Assembly: GCA_012523155.1 (NCBI GenBank)
Contig: JAAYJB010000252.1
Location: 1-5,995, forward strand
Reading direction: 5' to 3'
DNA length: 5,995 nt
Origin: Synergistaceae bacterium
Lineage (GTDB): Bacteria > Synergistota > Synergistia > Synergistales > Aminobacteriaceae
In this document: one piece after another, positions 5,897 to 5,995 of the stretch
Numbering within the stretch: the stretch's first letter is position 1
Layout of the letters: each line of letters starts with the position of its first letter
Notes under the pieces: generated by a model
What the model saw: the letters and a program-made list of their open reading frames with translations, nothing else
Told to the model about the DNA's origin: nothing
Database searches by the model: none
Position numbers and translations under genes: made by a program

Positions 5897-5967
5897 ACCT
5901 CTCTGGACTGTTCGGAGAACAGTGGTAAGGTAGTGTTTACGAAGACAATACCCTTCACCAGAGAGGT
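5897..5967 (+). ncRNA. Candidate structured leader RNA (three-way junction) sequestering the downstream ribosome binding site
   Basis: Three nested inverted repeats can form together. P1 pairs ACCTCTCTGG (5897-5906) with CCAGAGAGGT (5958-5967), a perfect 10-bp stem. P2 is a 7-bp perfect hairpin, ACTGTTC-GGA-GAACAGT (5907-5923), starting at the base after P1's left arm. P3 spans 5929-5952: GGTA/TACC, one G-A mismatch, then TGTTT/AGACA with one G-U pair and an ACGA loop. P1's right arm contains most of the ribosome binding site GAGAGGTG (5961-5968) of the next gene, so folding would block translation. A local alternative, CACC-AGAGA-GGTG (5956-5968), is mutually exclusive with P1. I do not match this to a known riboswitch class. 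The same repeat could be a DNA site, or on the minus strand a terminator, since CCAGAGAGG there is followed by a T-rich run (5897-5886). Confidence 0.5.
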
Positions 5968-5976
5968 GCGTTCATT

Positions 5977-5995
5977 ATGACGGAAAAGACGAAGA
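5977..5995 (+). CDS. Start of an unidentified gene, cut by the window edge
   Basis: ATG at 5977 with GAGAGGTG (5961-5968) ending 8 bases upstream, a strong initiation site. Only MTEKTK is visible, which cannot identify a family. A short charged start of this kind occurs in many proteins, including PyrR, which would fit the motif in the leader, but this is a guess. The gene is divergent from the MBL hydrolase. Confidence 0.6.

Noticed and set aside
5907..5923. LexA-type SOS box
   Set aside because: ACTGTTCGGAGAACAGT has CTGT-N7-ACAG, one base short of the CTGT-N8-ACAG spacing of the gamma-proteobacterial box, and GTTC/GAAC in the opposite order to the Bacillus box. It is better explained as hairpin P2.
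5929..5952. mini-ykkC (guanidine-II) riboswitch, because of the ACGA loop
   Set aside because: That class needs two hairpins each with an ACGR loop; the other hairpin here has a GGA loop.
5773..5958. 61-codon minus-strand ORF over the hydrolase leader
   Set aside because: It lacks a ribosome binding site, crosses the palindromic leader element and overlaps the start of the MBL gene in another frame.
1..5995. tRNA, rRNA, CRISPR arrays, insertion sequences
   Set aside because: No tRNA-like cloverleaf, rRNA stretch, regularly spaced repeats, transposase motifs or target duplications were seen; the 10-bp repeat at 5897/5958 encloses only 51 bases.

Overview
The window suggests a mid-GC, probably anaerobic bacterium. 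The ThrRS-like/uridine-kinase fusion gene is known mostly from Firmicutes, Thermotogota, Spirochaetes, Synergistota and relatives. Together with the FCD-type GntR regulator and the AEC carrier, a Synergistota- or Firmicutes-like chromosome is my best guess. This is an inference from gene families, not a phylogenetic result. Nothing looks like a phage, plasmid or transposon.

The layout is six genes on strictly alternating strands, each apparently its own transcription unit. From left to right they are: (1) a nucleoside kinase with threonyl-tRNA-synthetase-like N-terminal domains (minus; its last few residues are cut off by the left edge); (2) a FadR-type GntR regulator (plus); (3) a phosphomannomutase/phosphoglucomutase (minus); (4) an auxin-efflux-carrier (AEC) family permease (plus); (5) a metallo-beta-lactamase-fold hydrolase with a winged-helix-like C-terminus (minus); (6) the first six codons of another gene (plus), cut off by the right edge. 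The convergent pairs 2/3 and 4/5 are separated by only 21 and 8 bp. The divergent pairs 1/2, 3/4 and 5/6 are separated by about 104, 144 and 157 bp, and those gaps hold the visible regulatory DNA.

Three intergenic regions deserve attention. Between kinase and GntR, two face-to-face promoter-like sequences enclose a small dyad resembling a FadR-subfamily operator, so the regulator may control itself and the kinase. Between the mutase and the AEC permease lies a perfect 6-bp inverted repeat. Upstream of the last gene is the most striking structure: a perfect 10-bp long-range repeat whose right arm contains the ribosome binding site, enclosing two further hairpins. It looks like a three-way-junction leader RNA that could hide the start of translation, and it also contains a PyrR-binding-loop-like motif.

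Functionally the genes cover nucleoside salvage, hexose-phosphate metabolism for polysaccharide or envelope precursors, export or uptake of small organic acids, and an unassigned hydrolase. They do not form one obvious pathway. Several start codons were moved downstream of the longest possible ORF because a strong ribosome binding site decides them.
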